From JBFXAM01 sp050184295 (GTDB taxonomy: Bacteria > Planctomycetota > Phycisphaerae > UBA1845 > Fen-1342): a stretch of DNA of 28,740 nucleotides. The notes under the pieces were generated by a model. That model worked only from the letters and a program-made list of their open reading frames with translations. It was not told the origin of the DNA and made no database searches. Below are positions 1 to 6,712 of this stretch, one piece after another (the first letter of the stretch is position 1; each line of letters begins with the position of its first letter). The stretch covers positions 1 through 28,740 of the forward strand of contig JBFXAM010000055.1 of NCBI GenBank assembly GCA_050184295.1, read 5' to 3'. The position numbers were made by a program, and so were the translations under genes.

Positions 1-43
1 CAGGATGTTCGCGTGAAAGATCCATGCGGCGCGATTCTACCCT

Positions 44-141
44 CGGTCCGGCGCGCCGGACCGGTGGCGCGGACCCGCCGCTTGACACCGCGGACCGGTG
101 GCGCGGAACAACCGCCCCTCGCGCCGGACCGGTGGCGCAGA
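44..141. repeat. 34-bp-period imperfect tandem repeat with a 20-bp palindrome
   Basis: A 16-bp core GGACCGGTGGCGCGGA begins at 58, 92 and 126, an exact 34-bp spacing; the third copy has one mismatch. Just before and overlapping copy one, positions 44-63 form a perfect 20-bp palindrome (CGGTCCGGCG and its complement). The rest of each unit is less conserved. The period is not a multiple of three, so this is unlikely to be a coding repeat. It lies downstream of the minus-strand gene ending at 276. The remainder of 1-275 holds no convincing gene and no U-tract terminator. Confidence 0.6.
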
Positions 142-275
142 CCCGGCCCTTGGCGCGGCGGGTGCTGATGCGGACCGCTCGCACGGGGCGCCGGCGGCTT
201 CGATCGGAGCCCGGTGCGCCACGCACGGGGCCCGATCCGGTGCGTGCCATGCGGCGTCGCCATCGACCGCAAAGC

Positions 276-1106
276 TCAATCGACGGGCAACGGCGGCCGG
301 CGGGCGCCGAAGAGCCGCCCGACGCGCTCGTTCACCCAGCTCCAGGCGTTCAGAAAGTCGAACACCGTCCAGCCGCCGCCCGCGGTGCCGATGCGGATGC
401 CGTTGTTTGTCGGCGCCATCAGCGCGGCGAGCACCTGCTCGGCGTTCTCGGGCGTGGTCTTCATGCCGTTCACAACCGGCCAGCCGCCCGGCCGCGGCGT
501 GGCGTTTCCGGTGCAGCGGACGACGATGCGATTGCCGAAGTCGACGGCGAAGCTGCGGGTGCGATGCCGACAGGCCCGCGGCGTCGCCGACCCAGCGCGC
601 GAACGCGCATCGGGCGGTAGTGTGGGAGCCGCAGCGACCGCGCCGGACTTTCCCGGCGCTGCAACGCCCCCGACGGAACCGCGGCCGGGCGTGTCCGACG
701 CGGCAACGACTCCGACTGAACCGCTGCCGAGCGCGGATGTCGCGGCCGGGGGCGCGCTGGTCGAGTTCGCGAAGCGGAGCGCTGGATAGCGTGCGGCGAT
801 CCAGCGCGGCGGCTTGAGCTCCCAGCGCTCGAAGCCGCGCACTTCGCTGCACTCCGCACAGGTGAATGTCATTTTCCCGCGATAGATGCCGCGCGGGGCG
901 AATGCGAAGGCCAGGCCGCCGATGGCCGCCAGCGCGCTGAGCAGCAGGACGATCCGCCCATAGCGCCGGCGGCCGCGAAGCTGATACGTGGTCGCGTCGG
1001 CGGGATCGAACTTTCGTCCGCACTCCGGACAGATCGGCGCCGCGAGCCCGCGCAGCAGATAGCCGCAGCCGCGGCAGCGTGCATGTTCGGGGAGTAATGT
1101 CGACAT
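276..1106 (-). CDS. Zinc-ribbon, single-TM membrane protein (hypothetical)
   Basis: A 276-residue protein. The N-terminus holds a zinc ribbon with C11-x2-C14 and C26-x2-C29 in the context CRGCGYLLRG...CPECG, a motif common at the start of planctomycete membrane proteins. One transmembrane segment follows at about residues 51-70, then a second CxxC pair (C83, C86). Residues about 110-165 are a low-complexity Ala/Gly/Ser/Pro stretch, and the C-terminus (about 195-276) looks folded. The start at 1106 is chosen because its ATG overlaps the TGA of the upstream thiamin gene as TGATG, which implies translational coupling; a longer frame upstream would run through that gene. Function is unknown. The link to thiamin synthesis rests on position only. 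Confidence 0.75.
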   Translation of the reverse strand: MSTLLPEHARCRGCGYLLRGLAAPICPECGRKFDPADATTYQLRGRRRYGRIVLLLSALAAIGGLAFAFAPRGIYRGKMTFTCAECSEVRGFERWELKPPRWIAARYPALRFANSTSAPPAATSALGSGSVGVVAASDTPGRGSVGGVAAPGKSGAVAAAPTLPPDARSRAGSATPRACRHRTRSFAVDFGNRIVVRCTGNATPRPGGWPVVNGMKTTPENAEQVLAALMAPTNNGIRIGTAGGGWTVFDFLNAWSWVNERVGRLFGARRPPLPVD

Positions 1107-2170
1107 CACGTTCTTCCTTCGGTCACGAACTGCTCGCAGAGCCCACGCGCCGCCGCCGCCGGATCGGCCGCCGCGATCACGGCGGCGCACACGCAGATGG
1201 CGCTCGCACCAGCGTCCTTGAGCGCGCCGGCGGTCGCGGCCGTGATGCCGCCGATCGCGACCACGGGGGCCGCGGTTCGACCTGCGGCGTAGCGCAGCGT
1301 CGCTTCGCCGGCGATGTGCTCCTGGGGCTTTGTCGCGGTGGGGAACATCGGTCCGACGGCGAGGTAATCGGGCGGGTCGGCGAGCGCCGCGTCAATCTGC
1401 TCGCGCGTGTGCGTGCTGCGCCCGATCAGCATTCGCGGGCCCGCGATCGACCGCGCCTGCGCGACCGACACGTCATCCTGTCCGACGTGCACGCCGTCGG
1501 CGCCCGCCAGCCGGGCGAGATCGGGGCGGTCGTTCAGAATCAGCAGCGCGCCGTGCTGGTCGGACACGGCGCGGAGCAGTGCCGCGCGGCGGAGCAGCTC
1601 GGCGTCGGAGAGCCGCTTTTCGCGCAGCTGAATGCACGTTGCACCGCCGACCAGCGCGGCTTCGGCGGTTTCGATCCACGGTCGGCGGCAGAGCGACTCG
1701 GTCACGATCACGTAAAGGCGCACGGCGCGAAACCGCGCGCGGGGCGCGCCTCGCAGCCGCAAGCGCTGCTCGAGCTCATACACGCGGTAGCGGATGTTCT
1801 CCGCGGCGCGGCTGGCGTCGGCGGCGTGCGGCGCTCCGCTGTTGTCGAGCTTCGCATATTCGCTGATCGAGCGCGCGGCCTCGGCGGCGCGCCCGAGTGC
1901 CGCGTGCAGGACGGCATCCGCGTCGGCGCGTGCCAGTTCCCCGACGTGCTTCTCATCGCGTCCGACGTCGGCGAGGATGTCGCGCGCTGCGAGCAGCGCC
2001 GCGGGCCCGATTCGCGCGGCGATCCCGGCGATCTCGTGGCGCAGCGACTTGGCCGTCGCGGCGGCGTCGCGATCGTCGAGCGCGAAGCGTGCGTGGTCTT
2101 CCACGACGCGCAGCGCCTCGCGCGCCCGGTTGAGATTGACGTCGACGATGCGCAACACCGCGGGGTCCAT
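1106..2170 (-). CDS. thiE: ThiD2-ThiE fusion: HMP-P kinase domain plus thiamine-phosphate synthase
   Basis: A 354-residue cytoplasmic enzyme. Residues about 5-140 match the ThiD2 family, starting with RIVDVNLNRAREALRVVED; ThiD2 is known as a monofunctional hydroxymethylpyrimidine-phosphate kinase found alone or fused to ThiE. Residues about 150-350 are a ThiE TIM barrel that joins HMP-PP and the thiazole phosphate to give thiamine phosphate. Visible ThiE motifs are QLREK (181-185), NDR (213-215), GVHVGQDD (226-233), VGPMFPTATK (272-281) and AIGGI (305-309). The ATG at 2170 is chosen because the ThiD2 domain begins a few residues later and GGGAG lies about 7 bases upstream; the frame continues to 2443 but that part does not look like protein. 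It is probably cotranscribed with the zinc-ribbon gene. Confidence 0.93.
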   Translation of the reverse strand: MDPAVLRIVDVNLNRAREALRVVEDHARFALDDRDAAATAKSLRHEIAGIAARIGPAALLAARDILADVGRDEKHVGELARADADAVLHAALGRAAEAARSISEYAKLDNSGAPHAADASRAAENIRYRVYELEQRLRLRGAPRARFRAVRLYVIVTESLCRRPWIETAEAALVGGATCIQLREKRLSDAELLRRAALLRAVSDQHGALLILNDRPDLARLAGADGVHVGQDDVSVAQARSIAGPRMLIGRSTHTREQIDAALADPPDYLAVGPMFPTATKPQEHIAGEATLRYAAGRTAAPVVAIGGITAATAGALKDAGASAICVCAAVIAAADPAAAARGLCEQFVTEGRT

Positions 2171-2253
2171 CGATGCTCCCGGGGGACGGTGGCTGCTCGA
2201 AAGCGCGCGGCCCGGATCGAGAATCGGGTAGGGGGTCGGTTTGATCCGGGGGG

Positions 2254-2303
2254 CACGGGCGGCTCGCCCGTGTCGTCCGCATGAACGGGCGAGACGCCCG
2301 GAC
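2254..2303. repeat. Paired GC-rich intergenic palindromes (REP-like)
   Basis: Two hairpins lie between the DUF5658-like gene and the thiamin gene. The first (2254-2272) has 8-bp perfect arms CACGGGCG/CGCCCGTG with a 3-base loop. The second (2286-2300) has 6-bp arms CGGGCG/CGCCCG with loop AGA, and is enclosed by GTCCG (2275-2279) and CGGAC (2299-2303). No U-tract follows on either strand, so an intrinsic terminator is unlikely. The paired GGGCG-x3-CGCCC design resembles dispersed intergenic palindromes. The rest of 2171-2444 shows nothing else I can call. Confidence 0.55.
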
Positions 2304-2444
2304 CACCCTCTCAGATTCACGTTTTCACGAAACTGACCCACTACCAAGAATCGCGCGACGGCGGCGTCATCGCCGCAGCGAGCGCCGCGATTCGCCGCCG
2401 GAGCCGGCACCCCATGCGGCGCCCGCGCCCGCTTGCGGTTCACA

Positions 2445-2867
2445 CTACCACGCGAACTTTTCAGCCAGCAATTGGGCGAGCGCGACGACGACCGGCATCG
2501 CGGTCAGCGCGACGCACCACTCGGCGAGCTGGCGCCCGGTCGCGGCGCGCCGCCGGCCGACCACTTCGCAGAGCCCGATCACGAATAGCGTGACGCCGAA
2601 CTTGAACGCGGACGTGCCGGGCAGCCCGCCGTGCTCGATGATCCACTCGGCGAGCGGGTTTTCCTCGCGCCCGTCGAGGTGCAGGATCATCCACGTGCAC
2701 ATGAGATCGAGCGACGCGAGGAACACGAACCACACGTACACGTCGGGATACAGCACCGCGCGACGCCACCAGGGTCGCATGTCCGCCGCGCGCGGCGCGG
2801 CCTGCGCCACGGCGGCGGCCACCGGCGGTTCACGAATCTCGGAAGCGGGAGGCGTCGTTGCACTCAT
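2445..2867 (-). CDS. DUF5658-like small membrane protein
   Basis: A 140-residue protein with a polar N-terminus (about 1-30) and three hydrophobic segments. The first contains LASLDLMCTWMILHL followed by GREENPL, which resembles the D-x3-T...ExNPL signature of DUF5658 membrane proteins. A conserved-looking Lys in the second segment (SAFKFGVTLFVIGL) also fits. The ATG at 2867 is preferred because upstream sequence in frame is Arg-rich and not protein-like; the SD is weak (GAGGG about 12 bases upstream). It is transcribed toward the thiamin gene, 274 bases away across the paired palindromes. Function is unknown and the family assignment is from memory of the motif. Confidence 0.7.
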   Translation of the reverse strand: MSATTPPASEIREPPVAAAVAQAAPRAADMRPWWRRAVLYPDVYVWFVFLASLDLMCTWMILHLDGREENPLAEWIIEHGGLPGTSAFKFGVTLFVIGLCEVVGRRRAATGRQLAEWCVALTAMPVVVALAQLLAEKFAW

Positions 2868-3087
2868 GAACGTTCGGCCCTCGGCAACCCACCGATTGTA
2901 AGCAATCCGCTGGAAAACAGGACGGCCGCGGGCCTCGGGGAGAGCCCATTGCGTCCGGCGCGCAAGCGTGGCGGCAAGCCTGTCAGCGGCGTGCGACCGC
3001 GGCCGGGCACGTTCCCCCGGCCGCGCGCGCCGGATTCGGACCCCGGTCGCGTCGCGCGGCGCGCCGATCGGCCGGCATAATGGCGAA

Positions 3088-3591
3088 ATGGTCATCCGGC
3101 TCAAACGCCTGGAGAACGGCGTCGTGCTGACGCTCCTGCGCGACGCGGCGGCGCCCGCGGTGCAGCGCAGCGGTCACGGCGGGTTCTTCGCCTTCCACGA
3201 CCTGCTGCACTACGCGGTCGAAACGACGCTCGGACTGCAACAGGCGTTTTACGGTCTCATGGCCGCGGGCAGGGATTTCGAGACGTTCGGCGACCGAAGC
3301 GACCCGCGCTATCGGGCGATGCCCGCGGAAGCGCTCTTCGCCGAGCAGCTCGTGGACGTGCTCGCTCGGCGGCTGGGAGACCCCGCTCGCCGCGACGCCG
3401 ACCTGTGGGAGCTTTGGGTGGGCGAAGTGAACGACGAGTCGGCGACAGTGCTGGCGGGCACGGAGTTCGCGGATCGCCGGCTCGAGCGCGATGAGCTGGC
3501 GGAGATCGCGCGACGCTTCGACGTGCTCGCGCAGCGCTGGGCGGAGACGCCGCTCGGCGGACATCTCGAGCTGCTGTGGCCGGGCGTATGA
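3088..3591 (+). CDS. Conserved hypothetical protein
   Basis: A 167-residue cytoplasmic-looking protein with no signal peptide or TM segment. It opens MVIRLKRLENG, followed by a His-rich stretch FFAFHDLLHYAVETTLG at about residues 32-48, which I recall from uncharacterised bacterial proteins. The rest is helical and acidic and ends in LLWPGV. The start at 3088 is chosen because upstream in-frame sequence is Pro/Arg-rich and overlaps the divergent DUF5658-like promoter region. Codon use is typical of real genes here. The two His residues could bind a metal, but that is speculation. It is a lone plus-strand gene. Confidence 0.75.
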   Translation: MVIRLKRLENGVVLTLLRDAAAPAVQRSGHGGFFAFHDLLHYAVETTLGLQQAFYGLMAAGRDFETFGDRSDPRYRAMPAEALFAEQLVDVLARRLGDPARRDADLWELWVGEVNDESATVLAGTEFADRRLERDELAEIARRFDVLAQRWAETPLGGHLELLWPGV

Positions 3592-3772
3592 GCGGGTCAC
3601 GCGCCGGACGTGGGACGGACGCGTGACTACAACTCGCGCACGCGGTACGCAAGGCGCCGGGCTGCTGCGCGCGTCGATCAGAACTCCGTGAGCGGGTGTG
3701 GAGCCGCTTGGCCAACCCCTCACGTCGTGGGTTCCGTGGGGCGCGCGCAGCGCGCCGTGACGACGCCGGGCG

Positions 3773-4198
3773 TCAAGGGGCTGGCAGCACGGAGATATTC
3801 GATCCGCACTGATTCCAGCCGCCCGGCTCGCGGCGGTAGATGTCGACCGATCGCAGCGGCAGCTCCTGTTCCGCGCCGCTGTCATCGGTGTACCAGAAGC
3901 GTGCGACGTAGAACACCACCGCGAGGTCGCCGTGGACCGCAATGTCGTGGTCCGTCAGTTCGTAGCGCGTTCCGCGGAAGTGTCTCAGCGCGTCATCGGC
4001 GGCCTGCATGTAGGCGTCGAGACCGCGCACCATGGCCGTGCTCCGCACCTGAAAGCCGCGCCAGTCGGTCGTGTGGCCGCGGCGGATCGTCTCGCGGTCC
4101 TTGTCGACGAACGCGCGAAACAAACGATGGATGTGCGCCAGAATCTGCTCGGCGTCGGTCGGCGTCGCGGCCGTTGAAGCCGCAGAACTGTCGGTCAC
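3773..4198 (-). CDS. NTF2/SnoaL-like (DUF4440-type) protein
   Basis: A 141-residue protein. After a short Ala/Thr-rich N-terminus it shows the cone-fold pattern of the NTF2-like superfamily: EQILAHIHRLFRAFVDKD, then a DAYMQAADDAL helix, then strands including DHDIAVHGDLAVVFY and a closing RSVDIYRREPGGWNQ. This matches SnoaL/DUF4440 proteins, which are small ligand-binding or enzymatic folds, and the substrate cannot be predicted. The start is taken as GTG at 4198 because AAGGAG lies 8 bases upstream; the frame stays open to 4303 but that part is Arg/Pro-rich. It is the last gene of a probable minus-strand group with the CxxC protein and the AraC regulator. The 181 bases beyond it (3592-3772) hold only two hairpins without U-tracts. 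Confidence 0.78.
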   Translation of the reverse strand: MTDSSAASTAATPTDAEQILAHIHRLFRAFVDKDRETIRRGHTTDWRGFQVRSTAMVRGLDAYMQAADDALRHFRGTRYELTDHDIAVHGDLAVVFYVARFWYTDDSGAEQELPLRSVDIYRREPGGWNQCGSNISVLPAP

Positions 4199-4313
4199 GA
4201 GCTCGCTCCTTGAAGATTGCCCGGACGCGCAGCGCCGGTGCGCTGGCGCGGTCCGCACTCGGCCGCCAGCACCTGGGTCGCCGCGCGGCGACGGGCTGCA
4301 CAAAAACCAACGG

Positions 4314-4475
4314 TCACCGGCCGGCCGGCGGCGGCGCCGGCTTCGCCTTGAGCTTCGCGGCGCATTCTTCGCAGCAGACGGCGACTTCGCGCCCGGCGAT
4401 GCGCACCCTCACCACAGCGTCGGTGAGTTCCCAATCGCAGACGGGGCAGCGCGGCTTCGGGTCTTTCGCGGTCAT
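4314..4475 (-). CDS. 53-residue CxxC/CCxxC metal-binding protein
   Basis: A small protein starting MTAKDPKPRCPVCDWEL. It has one CxxC knuckle (C10, C13) and, about 20 residues later, CCEECAAKL, a spacing typical of treble-clef or TRASH/YHS-type metal-binding modules. It ends in a Lys/Pro/Ala tail. The ATG at 4475 is chosen over the longer frame to 4532 because the Cys module starts just after it and GGAG lies about 9 bases upstream. It sits 84 bases downstream of the AraC-type gene, across a long hairpin, and 115 bases upstream of the NTF2-like gene. A role in heavy-metal handling is possible but unproven. Confidence 0.7.
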   Translation of the reverse strand: MTAKDPKPRCPVCDWELTDAVVRVRIAGREVAVCCEECAAKLKAKPAPPPAGR

Positions 4476-4500
4476 GATGGGGCTCCGGTGTGGAGGAATC

Positions 4501-4540
4501 CTCGGGGTCGCGCCGCAATTGCGCGACCGCACAACCCGAG
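4501..4540. promoter_or_regulatory. Long hairpin between regulator and CxxC gene
   Basis: Perfect 8-bp arms GGTCGCGC (4506-4513) and GCGCGACC (4521-4528) flank a 7-base loop. An outer pair CTCGG (4501-4505) and CCGAG (4536-4540) extends it on either side of an asymmetric bulge. It lies just upstream of the CxxC gene and downstream of the AraC-type stop, with no U-tract. It could be an operator, an mRNA processing or stabilising hairpin, or an inefficient terminator. Confidence 0.4.
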
Positions 4541-4559
4541 TATGCCGCGCTTGCGCCGC

Positions 4560-5456
4560 TCAGGCTTTCGAAATCGTGCTCGTTTCCCGGCACAATCCGG
4601 CGGCGATTCGGCCGCGCGCAGCGGACGGCGTGACGTCGAAGTGCTGTTGGAACGCCGTCGTGAAGTGGCTGTGGCTGGCGAAACCCACCCGAAGCGCGAC
4701 GCGCGCCAGGTCCGGCGCGCCGTCGGCGAGTGCCGGCAGCGTTGCCGCCAGTCGCAGGCGCGTGCGATACGCGTGCAGCGACCGGCCGGTCTGGCGGCGA
4801 AACACGCGCGCCAGATGAAACGGCGACGCCGCGACGATCTCCGCCAGCTCCGCCAGCGTGAGCGGCTCGGCAAAGCGCGTCGCGAGCAGCACCTGCGTGT
4901 CGTTTGCCAGCCGGCGATGCTCGTCGGCGGTGTTCGCGCGCCGCGGGAGCCGCACGCCGCGTACGCGCTGGGCCGCACCAACGACCGCCGCCACGAGCGC
5001 GCCGGCGACTTCTTCGGCGGCGAGCACGTCGCGCGACGGCTGCGCCAGGTGGCGCCGCAGCGCTTCGATCCGCAGCAGCCAGCGCGGCTCGGCGGGCGCG
5101 TGGGTGTAACCAAACCGCAGGTCGGACCGATCGGCGGCGCCGGGATCCAGCGCGGCGAGCACGTCGCGCAGCAGCGCCTCGCGGAGGCGCAGCACCGTGC
5201 AGTCGTCGCCGCCGTCGACGGGGTGGCTCACGCGATAAGGCTCGTCGCGGTTGAAGAACACGACCACGTTGCTGTCGGCCACGAGCGTCGTCGGCCCGAC
5301 GTGCTTGACGAAGACGCCGCGCCGCGGAAACGCCAGCGTGCAGGCGCGCGAGAACTCCTCGGGCGCCGCGGGCGACCGCGGGGCGGCGCAGCAGACGTCG
5401 GCGAGCGCGAGCGCGGGTCCGCGATAGAGCGGCGCGTGGGTGAGCTTCGCGGACAT
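4560..5456 (-). CDS. AraC/XylS-family transcriptional regulator
   Basis: A 298-residue protein. The N-terminal half has a beta-rich sensor part (about residues 30-110, including FPRRGVFVKHVGPTTLVADS), as in cupin-like AraC sensors. The C-terminal about 100 residues form the double helix-turn-helix: first HTH PLTLAELAEIVAASPFHLARVFRRQTG, linker helix with YRTRLRLAATL, second HTH around VALRVGFASHSHFTTAFQQHF, then the typical ending DVTPSAARG. The ATG at 5456 is preferred to 5519 because the upstream extension is Arg/Thr-rich. The effector is unknown. It is first in a minus-strand group, so it may control the CxxC and NTF2-like genes downstream, or the divergent peptidyl-prolyl isomerase gene at 5618. 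Confidence 0.88.
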   Translation of the reverse strand: MSAKLTHAPLYRGPALALADVCCAAPRSPAAPEEFSRACTLAFPRRGVFVKHVGPTTLVADSNVVVFFNRDEPYRVSHPVDGGDDCTVLRLREALLRDVLAALDPGAADRSDLRFGYTHAPAEPRWLLRIEALRRHLAQPSRDVLAAEEVAGALVAAVVGAAQRVRGVRLPRRANTADEHRRLANDTQVLLATRFAEPLTLAELAEIVAASPFHLARVFRRQTGRSLHAYRTRLRLAATLPALADGAPDLARVALRVGFASHSHFTTAFQQHFDVTPSAARGRIAAGLCRETSTISKA

Positions 5457-5590
5457 GCCGACATTCTGGCGAGTCGACGCGCCGCGAGTCAACGCGTTTC
5501 GCTGCGGACCGGGTTGCACGGCGGAGACCGCGACCCCGCGCGGCCGCCAACGCCGACCCGGTCCGAGATTCCGCTCCCGCGCGGCGCGAC

Positions 5591-5596
5591 TATACT
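5591..5596 (+). promoter_or_regulatory. Candidate -10 element for the peptidyl-prolyl isomerase gene
   Basis: TATACT matches the sigma70 -10 consensus at 5 of 6 positions in otherwise very GC-rich DNA. It predicts a start near 5603, leaving a leader of about 15 bases that contains GGAG 8 bases before the ATG. The -35 region (around 5569-5574, TTCCGC) is poor, so confidence is moderate. Confidence 0.5.
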
Positions 5597-5617
5597 GTTC
5601 CGCTCGGAGACCCAGCC

Positions 5618-6592
5618 ATGAATGTGCGTGTGTTCAACCATCGTTTGCTCGTCGCCGCGGGGACTCTGATCGCGCTGGCCGCGGCGCCCGCCGTTCGCGC
5701 CGGCGACGGCGACGCGCTCGCGATCGTCAACGGCGAATCGATCTCTCGGCAGCAGGTGATCGACGTGTTGCTGGACGCGCACGGCATCGAGATCCTCCAG
5801 CAGGTGCTGCTGGTGGAGCTGTGCAAGCAGGAGTCGAAGCGGCTTGGGCTCGCGGTGACGCGCAGCGACGTGCAACGCGAGTTTGACAACTCGGTCGAGA
5901 AGATCGCCGCCGCCACCGCCGGCCGCGGCGGCGACGCCCCGACGGAGGAGAACAAGCGCCGGGCGTTGCAGGCGATTCTGGAGCAGAAGGGGCTGTCGCA
6001 CGCCGAGTTCATGCTCGGCATGGAGCGCAACGCGCATCTGCGCAAGATCATCGAGAAGGACTTGCAGATCACCGAGGAGACGCTGCGCGAGCAGTTTCGA
6101 CGGACGTATGGCGAGCAGGTGCAGGTGCGGCAGATCGTCGTATCCGAGTCCGCCGAGATCGCCGCCGTGCTCGAACAGCTCAACAAGGGCGTCGAATTCG
6201 CCGACGTGGCGCGGCGTCAGAGCCTGCACCGCGCGTCGGGCGACCAGGGCGGGTTGCTGCCGGCGTTCTCCTTCGACGACGCCAACGTGTCGCCGGCGCT
6301 GCGCGAGCTGGCGTTTCAGATGAAGCCCGGCGAGGTGTCCGCGCCGATTCGCATCGACAACCTGTATCACCTCATCAAGCTGGAGCAGCGCATCGCGCCG
6401 GCGAGCGTCACGTTCGAGGAAAAGCGCGCCGAAGTGGAGCAGCGCCTCCGCGACCGGGTCACGGCGCAGGAGATGAGCCGGCTCGCGAACGACCTGTTTC
6501 AAAGGGCGAAGATCCGCGTGCTGGAGCCGCGGCTGAAGGACAAGTTCGAGGATCTCCGCCGCAGCGTCGCCGCCGAAGCCGCGAAGCCCTGA
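5618..6592 (+). CDS. Exported parvulin-type peptidyl-prolyl cis-trans isomerase (SurA/PrsA-like)
   Basis: A 324-residue secreted or periplasmic folding factor. Residues 1-28 are a signal peptide ending AVRA. Next comes a SurA-N-like chaperone region (ALAIVNGESISRQQVIDVLLD at about 33-53, then helices to about 155). A parvulin (PPIC) domain spans about 165-260, with RQIVVS, a GVEFADVARRQS segment, GDQGGLLPAF and FQMKPGEVSAPIRIDNLYHLIKL. A helical tail (about 265-324) ends in AAEAAKP. It would catalyse prolyl isomerisation and hold unfolded exported proteins; this fits the many secreted proteins nearby, though no client is shown. The start has GGAG 8 bases upstream and follows a TATACT element. 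Confidence 0.92.
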   Translation: MNVRVFNHRLLVAAGTLIALAAAPAVRAGDGDALAIVNGESISRQQVIDVLLDAHGIEILQQVLLVELCKQESKRLGLAVTRSDVQREFDNSVEKIAAATAGRGGDAPTEENKRRALQAILEQKGLSHAEFMLGMERNAHLRKIIEKDLQITEETLREQFRRTYGEQVQVRQIVVSESAEIAAVLEQLNKGVEFADVARRQSLHRASGDQGGLLPAFSFDDANVSPALRELAFQMKPGEVSAPIRIDNLYHLIKLEQRIAPASVTFEEKRAEVEQRLRDRVTAQEMSRLANDLFQRAKIRVLEPRLKDKFEDLRRSVAAEAAKP

Positions 6593-6712
6593 GCGGACGC
6601 TCGGCGGTGCCGGGGGTCGTAGGCGGCGGCGCACGACCGGCGCGCCCGGCCGCGGGCGCGTCCCGCTCCGCCTCGCAACGGCGCGGCCGCGCGAACGCAG
6701 CGTATCGGTGCG

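Noticed and set aside
4195..5550. 451-codon minus-strand frame over the AraC-type gene
   Set aside because: Arg/Ala-rich shadow in another frame; the AraC HTH motifs fall in the frame ending at 4560.
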